From Sandaracinobacteroides sayramensis (GTDB lineage: Bacteria; Pseudomonadota; Alphaproteobacteria; Sphingomonadales; Sphingomonadaceae): a DNA stretch of 64,000 nt. The stretch is taken from NCBI RefSeq assembly GCF_022014495.1, contig NZ_JAKLSQ010000014.1, positions 52,195-116,194 on the forward strand, written 5' to 3'. Position numbers and translations under genes: made by a program. Below the pieces are notes generated by a model that worked only from the letters and a program-made list of their open reading frames with translations, was not told the DNA's origin and did not search any database. How positions within the stretch are numbered: the first letter of the stretch is position 1; each line of letters starts with the position of its first letter. Shown here piece after piece: positions 17,801 to 26,146 of the stretch.

Positions 17801-19530
17801 GCCGGCGCCACCGCGGTTTCCAGCTTGAAGTCGTGGATCCAGCCCAGTTCGCCGTCGGCCAGATCGTAGGGCACTTCCTCCACCACGCGGAAGCCGAAAT
17901 TCTCCAGCATCGGCACCGAGTCCGAAAGCGGGATGATCTCGCCCAGCCGGTAGATCTTCAGCCGCACCACCTGCTGCGGATCGCCCTCGCGCCGGTAGAG
18001 CGCCACATGCCGGTCGGCCGGCGAGGAAAGCTCGGTCAGGCGCAGGATGTCGTCGGCGGCTTCCTGCGCGTTGAATTCCGAGCGATAGCCCAGCGAGAAG
18101 GCGCGGCCATGCGTCAGCGCCAGCCGCGCTGCGCGGATGGCGCCGGCGCGTTCCACCAGCGCCAGCTCCAGCTCGTCGTCCCAGCCGCGCGTCAGTTGCA
18201 GCAGCCGCTGGTTCAGCTGCTCGGCGTCGGGCGCCTGCTCCACGCCCTCCAGGATATAGTGCACGCGGGCCAGCCCCTCGGCGTGCAGCTCGGCGTCGAA
18301 CTTGCCCAGCCGGCCGCCGGTTTCCTGCTGCAGCATGGCGCCCACCCGCTGGCGCAGGTCGGCGGAGTAGGTTTCCCTCGGGATATAGACCAGCACCGAG
18401 GTGTTGCCCGAACGGCTGTCGCGGCGCAGGAAAAGCTGCGGGCGCGGCCGATCCAGCAGCGAAAGCAGGCCCTTCGCCATCACCAGCAGCTCTTCCGCGT
18501 CGATCTGGAACATCTCCTCGCGCGGGAAGGTCTCGATCACATGCGTCAGCGCCCGGCCGGCGTGGCTGCGCGGGGCATAGCCCAGCCGCTCCGCCACTTC
18601 GGCGACCTTGCGGCGGATCAGCGGCACCCGGCGCGGGCTTTCGCGCAGCGCGGCGCTGGCGAACAGGCCCAGGAAATGCGCCGCGCCGATCACCTTGCCC
18701 TGCCCGTCGAAGCGCTGCACGGTGATCACGTCGAACGGCACCGGCCGGTGCACCGTCGATCGCTGAGGCGCCTTGTGGATGATGACGGGATCGGTCGAGC
18801 CGTCGGCCGAAGGCGCCGGCCAGCGGGCGCGCTCGGCCAGCAGGCCCAGCCGCTTCTGCCCGTCGGCGAAGCCCAGCAGGGTGAAATTGTCGGCCGCCAG
18901 CCATTCCAGGAAGGCGATGATTTCCGCCAGCACATGCGGCGCCACCGGCGGCGGATTGTCGTTCAGCGTGCGCGCGGCGGTGCGCAGCTCGCGCAGCATC
19001 GGCTGCCAGTCGTTCACGGCGCGGCGCACATCGGCGTAGACGAGGTCCAGCTGCTGCGCCAGATGCGCGCGCTTCTTCGCCGGCGCGCGCTCCACGTCCA
19101 TCAGGATCAGGCTCTCGCGCGGCGCATCCGCCTCGCCCAGCGCCACCACCCGGCCCTTGTCGTCGCGGCGGACGCTGAGGATCGGGTGGATCAGCCGGCG
19201 GATTTCCAGCCCCTCGGCCCCTATTGCGGCGGTGGCGCTGTCCACCAGGAAGGGCATGTCGTCGGTGTTCAGGATCACCGCCATGTGCCGCCGGCCGACA
19301 TCGCCCTCGCCGGCGCCCACATGCACATTGTGCGTGCCGTGCGGCCGGACGGCGAAGGTGGCGAGCGCCAGATCGGCCAGCCGGTCGAGGTCGACATCGC
19401 TCAGCCCCTCGGTTTCGGACGGGGTGGCGCTGGCGTAAAGCTGCTGGCGGAAAGCCTTGCGCAGATCGGCCGGGAAGCTCTCAGGATCGAAATCTGCCGG
19501 GGAATCCGCGCCGGGGGCCTCGTTCGGCAT
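14878..19530 (-). CDS. gdhB: NAD-dependent glutamate dehydrogenase, large type
   Basis: This 1550-residue enzyme of the large (about 180 kDa) NAD-GDH class converts glutamate to 2-oxoglutarate and ammonia, serving glutamate and arginine catabolism. The N-terminal third is the class-specific regulatory region, including ACT-like segments. The catalytic core is recognisable near residues 740-1120 (LRGGPIARGGLRWSDR, VPTGAKGGFYPK, GVGDMSGDVFGNGML), and a long C-terminal helical domain follows. The start is ATG 19530. The gene stands alone; a 238-bp non-coding stretch upstream should hold its promoter. GdhB is the symbol used for this class in Pseudomonas. Confidence 0.95.
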   Translation of the reverse strand: MPNEAPGADSPADFDPESFPADLRKAFRQQLYASATPSETEGLSDVDLDRLADLALATFAVRPHGTHNVHVGAGEGDVGRRHMAVILNTDDMPFLVDSATAAIGAEGLEIRRLIHPILSVRRDDKGRVVALGEADAPRESLILMDVERAPAKKRAHLAQQLDLVYADVRRAVNDWQPMLRELRTAARTLNDNPPPVAPHVLAEIIAFLEWLAADNFTLLGFADGQKRLGLLAERARWPAPSADGSTDPVIIHKAPQRSTVHRPVPFDVITVQRFDGQGKVIGAAHFLGLFASAALRESPRRVPLIRRKVAEVAERLGYAPRSHAGRALTHVIETFPREEMFQIDAEELLVMAKGLLSLLDRPRPQLFLRRDSRSGNTSVLVYIPRETYSADLRQRVGAMLQQETGGRLGKFDAELHAEGLARVHYILEGVEQAPDAEQLNQRLLQLTRGWDDELELALVERAGAIRAARLALTHGRAFSLGYRSEFNAQEAADDILRLTELSSPADRHVALYRREGDPQQVVRLKIYRLGEIIPLSDSVPMLENFGFRVVEEVPYDLADGELGWIHDFKLETAVAPADLPPFCEVVNPALDAVLTGIQENDAFNALIPSCGLTAEEANWLRAWFRYLRQTGTSYSMQTVVDALRRNQPATLALIALFRARLGPDAGDKAAEAAHATFREALDAVQAIDEDRILRLFEGLILAMLRTNAFLPGGPAALAFKLESAKVPGLPKPHPWREIWVYSPRVEGIHLRGGPIARGGLRWSDRRDDFRTEVLGLVKAQVVKNSVIVPTGAKGGFYPKQLPDPAVDRDGWAAEGKEAYKLFIRTLLSITDNLSADGKVVPPAHVFRRDADDPYLVVAADKGTASFSDTANAISEDSGFWLDDAFASGGSVGYDHKAMGITARGAWVSVTRHFAEMGIDVQADPVTVAGVGDMSGDVFGNGMLLSKALKLVCAFDHRHIFLDPSPDPAASWAERKRLFELPRSSWADYDPKLISKGGGVFPRSQKSIPLTAEVRALLGVTADSLSPTELMTAVLKAPVDLLWFGGIGTYLKATSESNADVGDRANDAIRVNGQEVRARVIGEGANLGVTQAGRIEYAGQGGRLNTDFIDNSAGVDTSDHEVNIKIALGAAIRAGRLDMAERDRLLASMTDEVAELVLANNSAQTLVLSVAESHAAARLQGHVRLMGILESSGRLDRQIEGLPGARELEERKRLGRGLTRPELAVLLSYTKMELKDALANSAVVEDPLTEPELFREFPPAMHERFRAEIEGHQLRRQIVSTMLANKLVNRGGLTLGHDLAAELGFPLETIAAAFVSARTLFDLDSLWKAIDEANVPAAQALALHAEAADITRILVGDLARRTGAESPARLSARLAPGLKRLIGSLDQLLRPEPRAQVEAIRQRLALAGAPANVIDWIATLNALSSAAGVVALASDLGLEEAETAEAYTRLGETLGIDWAQGATRALAPSDSWERLLAATTTRSFEVMRLDLIRRLTPEGGKPLEAIGDWVKAHEAEVQALARTIDVARQSGAPTLPMLAHLATIARGVLAV

Positions 19531-19768
19531 CTCACCACCTCATATCCAGGCGGCAAGGCCGCCAGTTGAACGGACGGCCCGCCGATATGGCAGGCCATCC
19601 GCATGGTCCAGCGGCAGGGCCCGGCTATCGCCGCCCGGCCAGTCTGCCGCAGCTATGCGCCACTTGCCGGACCGCTTCAAGCTTGGCCGATTGCGGAAGA
19701 TTCGGGCGGCATCCGCCGATTCCACGGAAAGCCGCGCCCGGTTCCGCCGTTTCGGCGGCGGATGCGCT

Positions 19769-20473
19769 TCAGCCGCCCTGCCGGTGCATCCATTCGATGG
19801 CGGCGGCCAGTTCCCGGTGCAGCGCGTTCGTCTCCTCGGCGGACAGCAGCTTGCGCCAGGAGGCGACGACCGCCACGCTGGCGCCCGGCGCAAGGCCGCG
19901 GTCCGCGCGCCCGAACAGCCCGCCGCCCGGCTGGAGCACCCCCGAAAGCGGCAGGGCGATGGCGCGCATCAGCAATTGCCCGTCGGCCCGCTCGCCATCG
20001 GCGGCCTCGGCATCGTCGCTGTCGTAAAGGCAGGGCTGGCCAAGCGCCGCCGCCTTGCGCCCCAGGGCGACGAGCCGCGCGCCGACGCGGCTGAGGCCGG
20101 AAGGCTCCGGCAGGATTCCCGGCGACAGGCCGGCGATGAGCGCCAGCGAATCCCCGACGAACCCCAGAGTCGCCAGCCCCCCCGCCGGCATTTCCAGCAG
20201 CAGCGCCTGCGCCGCGAACGGCGGGCGCAGCAGCTCGCCCACCCGGTCGGCGGCCGGCATGGGCAGCTCTCCGGCGAGCTTCGCCCACAGCAGCTCGGCC
20301 CGGCGCACCAGCCGCCTTTCGACCCCGCTCGGCGCCTCGCCCACCGGCGCCGGGCGCACGCCGGCGCCCGCCGCCGGCTTCACGGCGGGATCGGCCCAGG
20401 ACCTCGGCGCCGGGCCGCCGGCGCGCGCCCTTGCCAGCAGTTGCCGGACCGCATCCTGCGAAAGCTGTTCCAC
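19769..20473 (-). CDS. Protein of unknown function
   Basis: A 234-residue product I do not recognise. It is cytosolic in appearance (no signal peptide or membrane helix) with a Pro/Ala/Arg-rich segment near the start (residues 15-45). A more ordered central part (about 60-230) includes LATLGFVGDSLALIAGLSPG, LYDSDD and QLLMRAIALPLSG, a pattern loosely like small alphaproteobacterial PAS-type proteins, though this is weak. It is divergent from sseA and directed toward gdhB. Codon use is ordinary for this genome, so it is probably a native gene. Confidence 0.6.
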   Translation of the reverse strand: MEQLSQDAVRQLLARARAGGPAPRSWADPAVKPAAGAGVRPAPVGEAPSGVERRLVRRAELLWAKLAGELPMPAADRVGELLRPPFAAQALLLEMPAGGLATLGFVGDSLALIAGLSPGILPEPSGLSRVGARLVALGRKAAALGQPCLYDSDDAEAADGERADGQLLMRAIALPLSGVLQPGGGLFGRADRGLAPGASVAVVASWRKLLSAEETNALHRELAAAIEWMHRQGG

Positions 20474-20624
20474 AGCGGCTTCCTCCCGGGCCCATACCAG
20501 TTCAGACAGGCTTTACGGCCGCGCTTCGACGGGATTCAGTGGCGGCGGCGCTTGTCGGCGCGGAACGGCCCCGGTAAGGATGCGCCGGTCCCGCCCTCGG
20601 GCGCCGCAGCATATTGGGGATATG

Positions 20625-21464
20625 ATGGAAGCGATCGTCAGCGCAGAATGGTTGAAGGGCGAAATCGAAAAGAGCGACGTGCGAATCGTCGATGCCACGC
20701 TCTTCCTGCCCGTGCATGAACGCGATGCCCGGGCCGAGTTCGAGGCCGAGCATATCCCCGGCGCCGTCTTCCTGGATCTGGAAGAAGTGACCGACCCCTC
20801 CTCCGGCCTGCCGCACATGCTGCCGACGCCGGAGAAATTCGCCAGCCGGGCGCAGGCGATGGGCCTGGGCGACGGCTCGCGCATCATCGTCTACGACAAC
20901 AGCCCGCTGCGCTCGGCGGCGCGCGCCTGGTGGATGTTCCACCTGTTCGGCGCGCACCAGGTCGCCGTGCTGGACGGCGGGCTGGACGCCTGGAAGGCCG
21001 CCGGCGGCGCGCTGGAAAGCGGCAAGCCGATCGTCCGCCACCGCCACTTCACCGTCTGGGCCGACATGTCGTCGGTGCGCGACCTCGCCGCCATGCGCGA
21101 GAATCTGAAGTCCGGCGAAGCGCAGGTGGTGGACGCCCGCCCGGCCGGCCGCTTCACCGGCGCCGAAGCCGAAACCCGACCCGGAGTCCGCGCCGGCCAT
21201 ATGCCCGGCGCGAAGAACCTGCCCGCCAGCACGCTCTACACAGCCGACGGGCACATCAAGGACGCCGAAGGCCTGAAGGCCGCCTTCGCCGACGCCGGAG
21301 TCGATCCGCTGAAGCCGCTGATCGCCAGCTGCGGCTCGGGAATCACCGCCGCCTCGGTGGTGCTGGCCGCCACGCTGCTCGGCGCGAAGTCGCCCGCGCT
21401 CTATGACGGAAGCTGGGCGGAATGGGGGGCGCAGGCCGACACCCCGGTCGTCACGGGGGCGTGA
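20625..21464 (+). CDS. sseA: 3-mercaptopyruvate sulfurtransferase
   Basis: A two-domain rhodanese of 279 residues that moves sulfur from 3-mercaptopyruvate to a thiol acceptor or cyanide. The inactive N-terminal rhodanese domain spans about 5-130; the active one about 150-275, with the catalytic Cys at C236 in the loop CGSGIT, which matches mercaptopyruvate rather than thiosulfate enzymes. The start was set at ATG 20625, with GGGGA a few bases upstream; an ATG one codon earlier is possible. Its stop overlaps the GTG of metC by four bases, linking sulfur transfer to cystathionine cleavage. Confidence 0.93.
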   Translation: MEAIVSAEWLKGEIEKSDVRIVDATLFLPVHERDARAEFEAEHIPGAVFLDLEEVTDPSSGLPHMLPTPEKFASRAQAMGLGDGSRIIVYDNSPLRSAARAWWMFHLFGAHQVAVLDGGLDAWKAAGGALESGKPIVRHRHFTVWADMSSVRDLAAMRENLKSGEAQVVDARPAGRFTGAEAETRPGVRAGHMPGAKNLPASTLYTADGHIKDAEGLKAAFADAGVDPLKPLIASCGSGITAASVVLAATLLGAKSPALYDGSWAEWGAQADTPVVTGA

Positions 21465-22663
21465 GCCACAGCCACGACAAGCCGGAGACCTGGGCGGCGG
21501 CCGCGGGCCGCCGGCCGGAATGGACGCAGAATCGCGAAGGCACCGGCGGGATCGTGAACCCGCCGGTCTGGCGCGCGTCCACCATCCTCTACCCGACGAT
21601 CGCCGACATGGACTCCGCCAACCAGCGGCAGGACGAGACCCTGTTCTACGGCCGCAAGGGCACACCCACCACCTGGGCGCTGCGCGAGGCGCTGACCGGG
21701 CTGGAGCCGGGCGCGGAAGGCACGATGCTCTACCCGTCCGGCGTGGCGGCGATCACCGGCGCTATGCTGGCGGCGCTGAAGCCCGGCGAGCATCTGCTGA
21801 TCCCCGACAGCGCCTATGATCCGACCACGCATCTTTCCCATGGCCTGCTGCGGCAACTGGGGGTGCAGGCGGAAGCCTATGATCCGCTGATCGGCGGCGC
21901 GATCGCCGGGAAGTTCCGCCCGAACACCCGGCTGCTGGTGCTGGAATCGCCCGGCTCCCTCACCTTCGAGGTGCAGGACATCCCGGCGATGACGGCGGCG
22001 GCGCGGCAGGCCGGAATCGCCACCCTGCTGGACAACACCTGGGCCGCCAGCCTGCACTTCAAGGGCATCGCCGCCGGTTGCGACATGGTGATGCAGGCGC
22101 TCACCAAATATGTCGCCGGCCATTCCGACGTGATGATGGGCTCGGTCAGCGCCACGCCCGAGTGGTTCGGCCGGCTGCGCTCCACCGCCTGGCAGCTCGG
22201 CCATTGCGTTTCCGGCGACGAGGCGGCGCTGGCGCTGCGCGGCTTCCGCACCCTGCCCGTGCGCATGGCGCGGCAGCAGGAATCGGCCCTGAAGATCGCC
22301 CATTGGCTGAAGGCGCAGCCGCTGGTGGAGCGGGTTCTGCACCCGGCGCTGCCCGACTGCCCCGGCCATGAGAACTGGAAGCGCGACTTCAGCGGCAGTT
22401 CCGGCCTGTTCGGCGTGGTGCTGAAGACCGGATCGCGCGCCGACGCGCCCATCTTCTTCGACCAGCTTTCGCATTTCGGAATCGGCTTTTCCTGGGGCGG
22501 CTATGAAAGCCTCGCCATCCCCACCAGCCCGGAAAAACTGCGAAAGCTGGGCGGTTTCGTGCCGTCCGGGCTCAGCCTAAGATTGTCCATCGGCCTCGAG
22601 GACCCGGACGATCTGATCGCCGATCTTTCCGAGGCGCTGAAACGCATGGAGAGCATCGGATGA
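21461..22663 (+). CDS. metC: Cystathionine beta-lyase
   Basis: A 400-residue PLP enzyme that cleaves cystathionine to homocysteine, pyruvate and ammonia. The PLP lysine is in ALTKYVAGHSD (about K216); LFYGRKGTPT, TMLYPSGVAAI and the SWGGYESLA motif near the C-terminus fit bacterial MetC. The GTG start (VSHSHDKPETW) overlaps the sseA stop, and the 3' end overlaps the amidase ATG. With sseA and the amidase it forms a tight three-gene operon. Some MetC-class enzymes also act on cysteine or cystine. Confidence 0.92.
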   Translation: MSHSHDKPETWAAAAGRRPEWTQNREGTGGIVNPPVWRASTILYPTIADMDSANQRQDETLFYGRKGTPTTWALREALTGLEPGAEGTMLYPSGVAAITGAMLAALKPGEHLLIPDSAYDPTTHLSHGLLRQLGVQAEAYDPLIGGAIAGKFRPNTRLLVLESPGSLTFEVQDIPAMTAAARQAGIATLLDNTWAASLHFKGIAAGCDMVMQALTKYVAGHSDVMMGSVSATPEWFGRLRSTAWQLGHCVSGDEAALALRGFRTLPVRMARQQESALKIAHWLKAQPLVERVLHPALPDCPGHENWKRDFSGSSGLFGVVLKTGSRADAPIFFDQLSHFGIGFSWGGYESLAIPTSPEKLRKLGGFVPSGLSLRLSIGLEDPDDLIADLSEALKRMESIG

Positions 22664-24072
22664 GCGCCATCACCTCCCTTTACCGCGACACGGATGCCGT
22701 GGGCCTCGCCCGGCTGGTGAAGCGAAGGGAGGTGAAGGCGGAGGAACTGCTGGAGGCGGCGCTGGCGCGCGTTTCGGAAACCCAGCCGAAGTTCAACTAT
22801 ATCGTCCGCCTGTTCCCGGAGCGCGCGAAGGCGCTGCCCCCCGGCGAGGGGCCGCTGGCCGGCGTGCCCTTTCTGGTGAAGGATCTGGCGGTGGATGTCG
22901 CCGGCGAGGTGACCGGCATGGGCAGCCGCTCCTTCCATTACACGCCGAGCTGGAATTCGGTGATCGTCGACCGCGCCGACGCCGCCGGGCTGGTGACCTT
23001 CGGCAAGACGACGACGCCCGAACTGGGCCTGACCATCACCACCGAAAGCGAGGCGACCGGACTGACGCGCAACCCCTGGGACCCGACGAGGATCGCCGGC
23101 GGCTCGTCGGGCGGCGCGGCGGTGGCCGTCGCAGTAGGCGCGGTGCCGCTGGCGCAGGCGTCGGACGGGGGCGGATCGATCCGCGTGCCGGCGAGTTGCT
23201 GCGGCCTCGTCGGCCTCAAGACCTCGCGCGGGCTGATCCCGCATGGGCCGCTGAAGGAAACGCTGTGGAACGGCATGTCCGTCACCGGGCCGATCGCCCG
23301 CAGCGTGCGCGACTGCGCCGCCTTTCTGGACGCGATGGCCGGGCCGTCGGCCGGCACCCGCGCCACGCCGCCGCTTCCCGAAGGCGGCTATCTGGCGGCG
23401 CTGGAGCGGGCGCCTGTCGGGTTGAAGGTGGCGCTGGTGGATCGCTCGCCCATCGGCGGGGCGATCCACCCGGATGTGGCGGCGGCGCTGGAAGCGGCCG
23501 CGCGGCTGCTGCAAGGGCTTGGCCATCCTGTCGAGCCGGCGGTGCCGGCGCTCGACTGGGCGGCGCTGATGGGCGCCAACATCACCAACATCGCCGTCAG
23601 CACGGCTTCCGACATCGCCGAATTCGCCCGCGCCTGGGGCCGCGACCCCGGCGAGGGGCTGGAGCCGGCGGTTCAGAACTGGCGGCGCATGGGGCTGACG
23701 CGCACGGCGTTGGAGCATGAGCAGGCGCTGCGCAGCCTGGAAGAGGGCTGCATGGCGCTGGACCGCTTCCTGCAAAGCTACGACATCATCCTGTCGCCGA
23801 CGCTGGCCGAGCCGCCGGTGGAACTGGGGCTGCTGAGCCTGTCCAACCCGGATCACCAGCAGTTCGTGGAGACCTACAGCCGCTTCTGCCCGTTCGTGGG
23901 GCTGGCGAACATGACCGGCACGCCGGCCATCACCCTGCCGCTGGGCCAGTCGGCCGACGGGCTGCCCATCGGCATCATGGCGCAAGGGCGGTTCGGGGCG
24001 GACCTGCTGCTGTTGCAGCTTGCGGCGCAGGTGGAGCAGGCGGCGCCCTGGGCGGGGCGGCGGCCTGGCTGA
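22660..24072 (+). CDS. Amidase, amidase-signature family
   Basis: A 470-residue amidase-signature hydrolase. The Ser-cisSer-Lys triad is visible: K74 in FLVKDLAVD, S148 in GGSSGGAAVA and S172 in DGGGSIRVPAS. The family cleaves amide bonds in diverse small molecules; the substrate cannot be predicted. GatA is unlikely because no gatC or gatB is nearby and the gene sits in a sulfur-metabolism operon. The ATG overlaps the metC stop by four bases. Confidence 0.88.
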   Translation: MSAITSLYRDTDAVGLARLVKRREVKAEELLEAALARVSETQPKFNYIVRLFPERAKALPPGEGPLAGVPFLVKDLAVDVAGEVTGMGSRSFHYTPSWNSVIVDRADAAGLVTFGKTTTPELGLTITTESEATGLTRNPWDPTRIAGGSSGGAAVAVAVGAVPLAQASDGGGSIRVPASCCGLVGLKTSRGLIPHGPLKETLWNGMSVTGPIARSVRDCAAFLDAMAGPSAGTRATPPLPEGGYLAALERAPVGLKVALVDRSPIGGAIHPDVAAALEAAARLLQGLGHPVEPAVPALDWAALMGANITNIAVSTASDIAEFARAWGRDPGEGLEPAVQNWRRMGLTRTALEHEQALRSLEEGCMALDRFLQSYDIILSPTLAEPPVELGLLSLSNPDHQQFVETYSRFCPFVGLANMTGTPAITLPLGQSADGLPIGIMAQGRFGADLLLLQLAAQVEQAAPWAGRRPG

Positions 24073-24090
24073 GGCTTTTACCGGTTTGGT

Positions 24091-24106
24091 TGTTCCACGT
24101 GGAACA
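24091..24106. promoter_or_regulatory. parS-like ParB-binding site
   Basis: A perfect 16-bp palindrome TGTTCCACGTGGAACA, which fits the bacterial parS consensus (GTTNCACGTGNAAC core). ParB spreads from such sites and recruits SMC near the replication origin. It lies 18 nt after the amidase stop, in the gap before the convergent scpA gene, whose product is an SMC partner. No parB or smc gene is in the window. Confidence 0.75.
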
Positions 24107-24220
24107 TTTTCCTACACTTTGGTTTCAATGGGTTGGGTGGAATTTGTGTAGGGAATGGGGTTTGAAACTGGCTTTTCCCAGCGCCGCAGGCAATCCGTTT
24201 CCTCACCTCCCTCGAGGTGG

Positions 24221-24253
24221 AAAAGCTGGACCCCGGGTCAAGCCCGGGGTGAC
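24221..24253. repeat. GTCACCCCGGG palindrome, half copy
   Basis: Only the right arm is present (AAAAGCTGGACCCCGGG, then TCAAGCCCGGGGTGAC). It lies between the parS-like site and the two-hairpin element in the amidase-scpA gap. Confidence 0.75.
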
Positions 24254-24274
24254 GGGGTTTTTTTGGTTGAGAAT

Positions 24275-24328
24275 CGGGGGTGCAGGGGCGTCACGCCCCT
24301 GCCGGGGTGAAGGGGCGGAGCCCCTTCG
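24275..24328 (-). repeat. Two-hairpin 3' element downstream of scpA
   Basis: In the sense of scpA, hairpin 2 (GAAGGGGCTCCGCCCCTTC) starts 16 nt after the stop and hairpin 1 (CAGGGGCGTGACGCCCCTG) follows after ACCCCGG. It has the same order and polarity as the lolD copy. Confidence 0.85.
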
Positions 24329-24343
24329 ACTTGCTGGCGGACG

Positions 24344-25117
24344 TCAGCCGCGTGCCCTTGTGCGCACCATCAACGGCCCGAAGGCTTCCGCCTGCGACAG
24401 TTCGGCTGCCCCGGTGCGGACCAGTTCCAGCGCCGCCACGAAGGAGGAGGCGAGCGTCGAGCGGGCCAGCGCCTCGTCCTCGGTGCCGGGGAGGAAGCGT
24501 TTCAGTTCCGTCCAGTCGAGCGCCTGGCCGACGAGGCCGGAAAGGCGTTGCAGGGCGTCTTCCAGCGTCAGGATCTGGCCCCGGTCGTGCGGAGTCCAGG
24601 GGGTGGCGCGGCCGCGGCCGTGGATGGCGCCATAGGCGGCGAGCAGTTCGTAGAGCGTCACGTCGATGCTGGCGTGGCGGACGGTGCGCAGCCCTTCGGG
24701 GGCGCCGCGCGCGAAGACGTCGCGGCCGAGGAGATCGCGGCGGAGCAGCTTTTCCGCTGCCGCACGCATGGCCTCCAGCCGTTGCAGGCGCCAGCGCAGC
24801 CGCTCGGCGAGGTCGTTGGGGTCGGGCTCGGGCGCTTCCTCGCGCGGGAGGAGGAGGGCGGACTTCAGATAGGCGAGCCAGGCGGCCATCACCAGATAGT
24901 CGGCGGCGATCTCCAGCCTGAGCGCGCGCGCCTTCTGGATATAGGCGAGATATTGCTCGACCAGCGGCAGGATAGGGATCTTCGCAAGGTCGATCTTCTG
25001 CGTGCGGGCCAGGTTCAGCAGCAGGTCGAGCGGCCCCTCCCAGCTTTCGAAGGAGAGGATCAACGCCTCCGGCTCGGCGGCGGGGCGGGGCGGGTCTTCG
25101 GCGAAGGCCCCGCTCAT
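24344..25117 (-). CDS. scpA: Segregation and condensation protein A
   Basis: ScpA is the kleisin that bridges SMC heads and, with ScpB, forms the bacterial condensin used in chromosome segregation. The 257 residues contain the family signature ESWEGPLDLLLNLARTQKID near the N-terminus and a C-terminal winged-helix region. The start is ATG 25117, overlapping the nagZ stop by four bases. In many alphaproteobacteria nagZ-scpA continues into scpB and tat genes; here scpB does not follow, and a repeat cluster and a parS-like site come next. Confidence 0.92.
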   Translation of the reverse strand: MSGAFAEDPPRPAAEPEALILSFESWEGPLDLLLNLARTQKIDLAKIPILPLVEQYLAYIQKARALRLEIAADYLVMAAWLAYLKSALLLPREEAPEPDPNDLAERLRWRLQRLEAMRAAAEKLLRRDLLGRDVFARGAPEGLRTVRHASIDVTLYELLAAYGAIHGRGRATPWTPHDRGQILTLEDALQRLSGLVGQALDWTELKRFLPGTEDEALARSTLASSFVAALELVRTGAAELSQAEAFGPLMVRTRARG

Positions 25118-26130
25118 GCCGCGCCGAGGAGGGCGTCGCGCTGTTGGGCGAAGAGGGCGCTGTCGCCTTCGGGGGGCGAGGCCCAGTCCATGGCGCGGCG
25201 CAGGCGTTCCAGCGCCTTGTCGCCGATGGGGGAAAGCGCGTCCGCCACTTCGCGCATTTCGGCGAAATCGCCGGAGCAATGGAGGGCGATGTCGCAGCCG
25301 GCGGCGATGACGCCCTTGGCGCGGCCGGCCATCGTCTCGCCGCCGGGCTGGGTGCCGAGCGCCTGCATGCCGAGATCGTCCGACATCAGCAGATTGTCGA
25401 AGCCGATGCTGCCGCGGATGATGTCGGCGATGATCGTGGGGGAGAGGGAGGCGCACAGCTCGCCGTCCCAGGCGGTGTAGAGGATGTGCGCGGTCATCGC
25501 CATCGGCGCGTCGGCGAGGCGGCGGAAGGGGATGAGGTCTGTCTCCAACTCGCCGGCCGAGGCGGTGACGGTGGGGAGCGCGAGGTGCGAATCGAGCGTG
25601 CCGCGCCCGTGGCCGGGGATGTGCTTGACGACTCCGACGCAGCCGCCGGCCTTCAGCCCGTCGAGGGTGGCGCGGCCAAGGGAGGCGACCATGTGCGGGT
25701 CGGTGCCGTAGCTGCGGTCGCCGATCACCTCGTGCATGCCCTCCGCCTTCACATCGAGCAGCGGCAGGCAGTCGACGCTGACGCCGAGGCCAGACAGCAT
25801 CAGCCCTAGCGCGCGGGCATTGGCGCGGGCGGCGGCCATGGCGGTGAGCGGGGCCTTCTCCCACGCCTCACCGAAGACGATGGGCGAGGGGTATTCCGGC
25901 CAGTGGGGCGGGCGCAGCCGGGCGACGCGGCCGCCTTCCTGATCGATGAGGATGGGGAGGCGCGGGTCGCCGGACAGGTCGCGCAGGCTGTCCGTCAGGG
26001 CGCGGACCTGTTCGGGCGTGTCGATGTTGCGCTTGAAGAGGATGTAGCCGGCGGGCGCGGCGGCTGCGAACAGCGCGCGCTCGTCGGGGGACAGTTCGGT
26101 GCCGGCGAGGCCGAAGAAGGCGGGGATCAT
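25114..26130 (-). CDS. nagZ: Beta-N-acetylhexosaminidase
   Basis: A 338-residue family 3 glycosidase that removes N-acetylglucosamine from anhydro-muropeptides during cell-wall recycling. Family features are LIDQEGGRVARL, the substrate and acid/base motif KHIPGHGRGTLDSH, and the nucleophile region LLMSDDLGMQAL. It lacks a signal peptide, as expected for a cytoplasmic NagZ. The ATG at 26130 gives the family start MIPAFFGLAG. Its stop overlaps scpA. An AmpD-like amidase of the same recycling pathway is encoded at 54528-55265. Confidence 0.94.
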   Translation of the reverse strand: MIPAFFGLAGTELSPDERALFAAAAPAGYILFKRNIDTPEQVRALTDSLRDLSGDPRLPILIDQEGGRVARLRPPHWPEYPSPIVFGEAWEKAPLTAMAAARANARALGLMLSGLGVSVDCLPLLDVKAEGMHEVIGDRSYGTDPHMVASLGRATLDGLKAGGCVGVVKHIPGHGRGTLDSHLALPTVTASAGELETDLIPFRRLADAPMAMTAHILYTAWDGELCASLSPTIIADIIRGSIGFDNLLMSDDLGMQALGTQPGGETMAGRAKGVIAAGCDIALHCSGDFAEMREVADALSPIGDKALERLRRAMDWASPPEGDSALFAQQRDALLGAA

Positions 26131-26146
26131 CGGCGCTGTTTGGCGA

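Noticed and set aside
14914..19569. A 1551-codon open frame on the plus strand, antisense to the glutamate dehydrogenase gene
   Set aside because: It mirrors the minus-strand gene almost exactly; its product is Arg/His/Gln-rich with no family motif. High third-position GC removes stops from the antisense frame.
25118..25864. N-terminal extension of scpA giving a 506-residue protein
   Set aside because: The added part is Arg/Pro-rich and antiparallel in character to nagZ coding; the ScpA domain starts at the ATG at 25117, which overlaps the nagZ stop.
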